From: Xenorhabdus miraniensis
GTDB lineage: Bacteria; Pseudomonadota; Gammaproteobacteria; Enterobacterales; Enterobacteriaceae
Direction: 5' to 3'
DNA length: 64,000 bases
NCBI RefSeq assembly: GCF_002632615.1
Contig: NZ_NITZ01000004.1
Span: 202,488 to 266,487 of the forward strand
Shown one piece after another: positions 61,121 through 64,000 of the stretch; position 1 is the stretch's first letter, and the number at the start of each line of letters is the position of its first letter. The notes beneath the pieces are model-generated. The model had not been told where the DNA came from and ran no database searches. It saw nothing but the letters and a program-made list of their open reading frames with translations. The position numbers were made by a program, and so were the translations under genes.

Positions 61121-62683
61121 TTATTTCAGCAGCTTATCTAACAAGTTAATATCACGGTTATTGTGTAAATGGGGTCTGGTCCAGCCATTCAAATCATAGT
61201 CAGAGAGACAGCGATCCACCAATTCCGTCATTTTCTTCATATTACCGGAACCATAAGCATGACGCAGACATTGCAGGCGAATTTCGTCCTGGCTACCGGC
61301 ATAATTAATTTCATATAATTCATGGCGACCGCCGAATTCACTGCCAATGGCGTCCCACATTAATTTTAAAATCTTAATTCGTTCTACATGGTCAATCCCA
61401 TTAGATCCACGAACATATTTCTCAAGATACTTATTAATCTCAGGGTTATTCATATCACGCACACTGGATGGCAAATAAATCAAGCCACTGGTGACATTAC
61501 TTTCAATAATATTCTTGATTTTCGTGTAAGCCATCGGAGCCATCACGCGATAAGTCTGAATCGCTTGGGTATCCGGCAGATAAGCGCCATTTTCCCACGG
61601 CTTGGCTTCTGCCCACATCGCATCTGTCAGTGACCAGAACAGATTGCGCCATGCGACGACTTCCCCCAGATCGGCCTGAACACCACGGAAATCCACAACA
61701 CCAGTGCATTCAAGACTCTTTTGCAACAACGCTGTAATGAAGTCCAGCTTAACGGCAAGACGCACACAGGCTTGCATAGGGAACAACCGGGCAAACCCGC
61801 TTTGTACTGCCCAGTTACGGGCACGATCAAAATCGCGATAAATTAACACGTTTTCCCATGGAATTAATACCTTATCCATGACCAAAATGGCGTCATTTTC
61901 ATCAAACCGACTGGAAAGGGGGTAGTCAAAAGGTGTTCCGGTCGCGCCAGCCACCAATTCATAAGAAGCGCGAGAAATTAATTTCACGCCATCGGCATCC
62001 ATGGGCGCGACAAACATCAGGGCAAAATCGGGATTATCCCCGATAACTTGTGCTGAACCAAAGCCGATGAAATTATAGTGAGTCAGTGCAGAGTTGGTGG
62101 CGACGACTTTGGCACCACTGACAATAATTCCGGCATCTGTCTCTTTTTCTATCTGAATAAAAATATCTTTGACTTGATCTGCTGGCTTATGGCGATCAAT
62201 AGGGGGATTAACAATAGCATGGTTGAAATAGATGCAACTTTCCTGAATGCGTTTATACCAACTACGGGCATTATCAGCGAATTGCCCATAATATTCAGGA
62301 TAAGCCCCCAATGAGCAGCAGAATGCGGCCTTATAATCGGGCGAGCGCCCCATCCAACCGTAATTTTGCCGTGACCATTCCGCAATAGCATCGCGTTGTT
62401 GTCGGATGTCATCAGAACTGGTAGCAAAACGGAAGAATTTGTGAGTATAGCCATCATTGCCAGTATCGGTATTCCAACAGAGTACATCATGAGTTTCCGG
62501 TGCATGGAGGGCATCGTATAGTTGACCAATTGAGGCAGCCGCATTACGGAAAGCAGGATGCGTTGTAACATCTTTGACTCGTTCACCATAAATATAAATT
62601 TCACGGCTATCTTGAAGTGAACTCAGATACTCTTTGCTGGTGAATGGGCGTTTTTGGTCGGCACGTAAGTCTTCTAGTTTCAT
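61121..62683 (-). CDS. hpaB: 4-hydroxyphenylacetate 3-monooxygenase oxygenase HpaB
   Basis: HpaB hydroxylates 4-hydroxyphenylacetate (and other phenols) to the catechol using FADH2 and O2. It has 520 residues, identical in length to E. coli. Conserved parts include REIYIYGERVKDVTTHPAFRN split over two strands, WNTDTG, YFNHAIVNPPIDRHKP, SGAKVVATNSALTHYNFIGFG and YVRGSNGIDHVERIKILKLMWDA. In symbiotic bacteria such an enzyme may work on plant phenols or in pigment or catechol production; this is inference. Confidence 0.96.
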   Translation of the reverse strand: MKLEDLRADQKRPFTSKEYLSSLQDSREIYIYGERVKDVTTHPAFRNAAASIGQLYDALHAPETHDVLCWNTDTGNDGYTHKFFRFATSSDDIRQQRDAIAEWSRQNYGWMGRSPDYKAAFCCSLGAYPEYYGQFADNARSWYKRIQESCIYFNHAIVNPPIDRHKPADQVKDIFIQIEKETDAGIIVSGAKVVATNSALTHYNFIGFGSAQVIGDNPDFALMFVAPMDADGVKLISRASYELVAGATGTPFDYPLSSRFDENDAILVMDKVLIPWENVLIYRDFDRARNWAVQSGFARLFPMQACVRLAVKLDFITALLQKSLECTGVVDFRGVQADLGEVVAWRNLFWSLTDAMWAEAKPWENGAYLPDTQAIQTYRVMAPMAYTKIKNIIESNVTSGLIYLPSSVRDMNNPEINKYLEKYVRGSNGIDHVERIKILKLMWDAIGSEFGGRHELYEINYAGSQDEIRLQCLRHAYGSGNMKKMTELVDRCLSDYDLNGWTRPHLHNNRDINLLDKLLK

Positions 62684-62919
62684 GGCTACCTCATCATCCG
62701 AAAAATCCCCTTATTTTGAATTGTTATCCATATGGGGAGCAGGTGTTAATTTTATGTTTCTTTCATTGTCTGATTGAAGCGATTAAAAGGCTTCTCTTGA
62801 AGAGACTTTCGGAAGGTTTGCGGGTACTTTTCGGTGAATGAGAATAAATTGTTATGAAAGTGTGATCAGTTTGGTGTTTTGAAGAGAGGAAACCCACATT
62901 TTAATATCTCCAATGGATT

Positions 62920-63069
62920 TTATGATGCCAAAGGGATGCGCGGGATATTGCCAGTGCTTTCAAAGAAATGTATGACGCGGAGGTTTCACCATCACTGATT
63001 GCCAAAGTCACCGATGCGGTGAAAGAGCAGGTCACTGAGTGGCAGAATCTCCCACTGGACAGCCTGTAG
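62920..63069 (+). pseudogene. IS256-type transposase fragment
   Basis: Plus-strand sequence reads FYDAKGM in one frame and then, after a one-base shift, ARDIASAFKEMYDAEV, SPSLIAKVTDAVKEQVTEW and QNLPLDSL before a stop. This is the region before the first catalytic Asp of IS256/Mutator transposases. Both ends of the gene and the inverted repeats are missing. The 62684-63174 gap otherwise holds only the hpaB promoter (minus strand). Confidence 0.8.
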
Positions 63070-63174
63070 CTGTGATACCGGTATTTATAGATCAGTTGCT
63101 GGGTTGCTAACATTGTTTGTAAGAATATGTCTTATACTATAGAGTATTCATCAACGATATAAGTGAGGTGCATT

Positions 63175-63435
63175 ATGGCTACTCGTACAATGACAGTAGA
63201 TACTGGTGAAGAACTGCGAAGATTCGTAGAAAGTCTGGTTGAATCTGGTACTTACAAAACAAATAGCGAGGTTGTTCGGGAGGGATTACGCCTGTTACAG
63301 GAAAAGCAAGCTGAGTCAAAATTGGAAGTGCTTCGCCAATTAATAGATGAAGGCGATAACAGTGGTAAGGCTGTCATTTGGGAGCTTAATACTTTCCTTA
63401 CCAATGTGAAAAGTAAAATACACAATGCTCAGTAA
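63175..63435 (+). CDS. parD: ParD-like antitoxin (CopG/Arc type)
   Basis: The 86-residue product is a ribbon-helix-helix antitoxin. The N-terminal RTMTVDTGEELRRFVESLV and NSEVVREGLRLLQEKQAE give the DNA-binding fold; the C-terminal tail binds the toxin. I start at ATG 63175, seven bases after a GTGAGG site. Its stop overlaps the toxin start by 11 bases. The symbol is by family, not by demonstrated equivalence. Confidence 0.85.
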   Translation: MATRTMTVDTGEELRRFVESLVESGTYKTNSEVVREGLRLLQEKQAESKLEVLRQLIDEGDNSGKAVIWELNTFLTNVKSKIHNAQ

Positions 63436-63727
63436 GACATTTTCTCTCAAGCCTAAAGCTGTTCAAGACTTAGAAGCTATATTTGATTACTCTTATCAAG
63501 AACTTGGTCTGAAGAAAGCAGAACAATATATTAAAGATATTGATAGTGCTTTCCACATGCTTTCTGGTTCGCCCGGAATAGCTCGAAGTTGTAACCGTAT
63601 TCGACCTGGATTAAAGGCATTTCCAATAGCTTCACACATTATTTTTTTTCGTCTAGTGGAAGATGGGATACTTGTTATAAGAGTTCTGCATCAATCTATG
63701 GACTATAGCCGCCATATTGATAATTAA
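63425..63727 (+). CDS. parE: ParE-like toxin (RelE/ParE superfamily)
   Basis: The 100-residue product has the RelE/ParE fold: FSLKPKAVQDLEAIFDYS at the start, AEQYIKDIDSAFHMLSGSPGIA in the middle, and IFFRLVEDGILVIRVLHQSMD at the end, the strand pattern of ParE. ParE toxins act on gyrase. It overlaps parD by 11 bases. A hairpin at 63921 may end the unit. Confidence 0.85.
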   Translation: MLSKTFSLKPKAVQDLEAIFDYSYQELGLKKAEQYIKDIDSAFHMLSGSPGIARSCNRIRPGLKAFPIASHIIFFRLVEDGILVIRVLHQSMDYSRHIDN

Positions 63728-63920
63728 TTGTAGCTACTTGCAGTTGAAGTGAGTGATTTTGCAATCATCATCCAGGGTAGATGATTAAATGATACCTATC
63801 AGGGATGATTGCGCTTCCTTTGAGAGTTACAGCTTGTATTATCCATCTGACCCTGTTTCTAAATTTGTGTAATTGCCTGTTTCGATTATGTTTAACTAAT
63901 CAACCCGAATTCTGCTTAAG

Positions 63921-63972
63921 CCATCACTGGAAGATCTTCTTCTGAGTAGAAAACTTTAAGTGATGGTTTTTT
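63921..63972 (+). terminator. Long-loop terminator-like hairpin
   Basis: CCATCACT (63921-63928) pairs perfectly with AGTGATGG (63959-63966), followed by TTTTTT. The 30-base loop contains the palindrome GAAGATCTTC. It could end the parDE transcript or a downstream gene's leader. The rest of 63728-63920 shows nothing. Confidence 0.55.
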
Positions 63973-64000
63973 CAATTTAAGGCAGTAAGCAATGACTGCC

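Overview
The window looks like the chromosome of an entomopathogenic gamma-proteobacterium, most likely Xenorhabdus or a close relative such as Photorhabdus (order Enterobacterales). The housekeeping proteins are clearly homologous to their E. coli counterparts and mostly keep the E. coli gene order. They are interrupted by AT-rich accessory DNA carrying lectin or toxin-like genes, lipoproteins, decayed insertion sequences and toxin-antitoxin pairs. The genus is an inference; no rRNA is present.

Region 1 (1-25991) is a core block: mscS (3' end only), argO, yggE, argP, rpiA, serA, fau, ssrS (6S RNA), zapA, ygfB, pepP, ubiH, ubiI, gcvT, gcvH, gcvP, an HD-domain gene with ygfZ, sdhE-cptA, fldB, xerD, dsbC, recJ, prfB (with its programmed frameshift), lysS and tRNA-Gly(CCC). 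It links arginine export and its regulator, serine and glycine one-carbon metabolism, ubiquinone hydroxylation, succinate dehydrogenase flavinylation, chromosome dimer resolution and translation.

Region 2 (about 25992-42300) is an accessory island starting at the 3' end of tRNA-Gly. It holds a LecA (PA-IL)-like lectin, two lipoproteins, a Bcr/CflA efflux pump beside the broken end of a thiamine-diphosphate enzyme, remnants of IS5-, IS3- and IS1-type elements, a ydcO-sutR pair with a striking operator, a protein with an MOA-lectin-type cysteine protease motif, a secreted metallo-beta-lactamase-fold protein, a GIN-domain protein, SoxR with a SoxR-type promoter pointing away from soxR, a MepB-like protein, and a tightly coupled four-gene operon (PP-loop ATPase, Nudix hydrolase, PLP class-V-like enzyme, EamA exporter). 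That operon is the best candidate for an undescribed small-molecule pathway.

Region 3 (42301-63000) is core again: mltD, gloB, yafS, rnhA, dnaQ, tRNA-Asp, then a yefM-yoeB pair inserted beside tRNA-Asp between two near-identical copies of a terminator, a GNAT acetyltransferase, a gene-poor 1.1 kb leader region, tktA, epd-pgk-fbaA (with a Cra-type site), dtpB, a beta-glucoside PTS/phospho-beta-glucosidase operon and hpaBC. In E. coli fbaA lies next to mscS; here they sit at opposite ends of the window, so the order has been rearranged with tRNA genes near the joins. Region 4 (63000-64000) holds an IS256-type remnant and a parDE-like toxin-antitoxin pair.

A recurrent feature is short tandem repeats (15-30 bp units) at gene ends and inside coding tails: after argO, before rpiA, in the xerD N-terminus, between the two bgl genes and in the bglB C-terminus.
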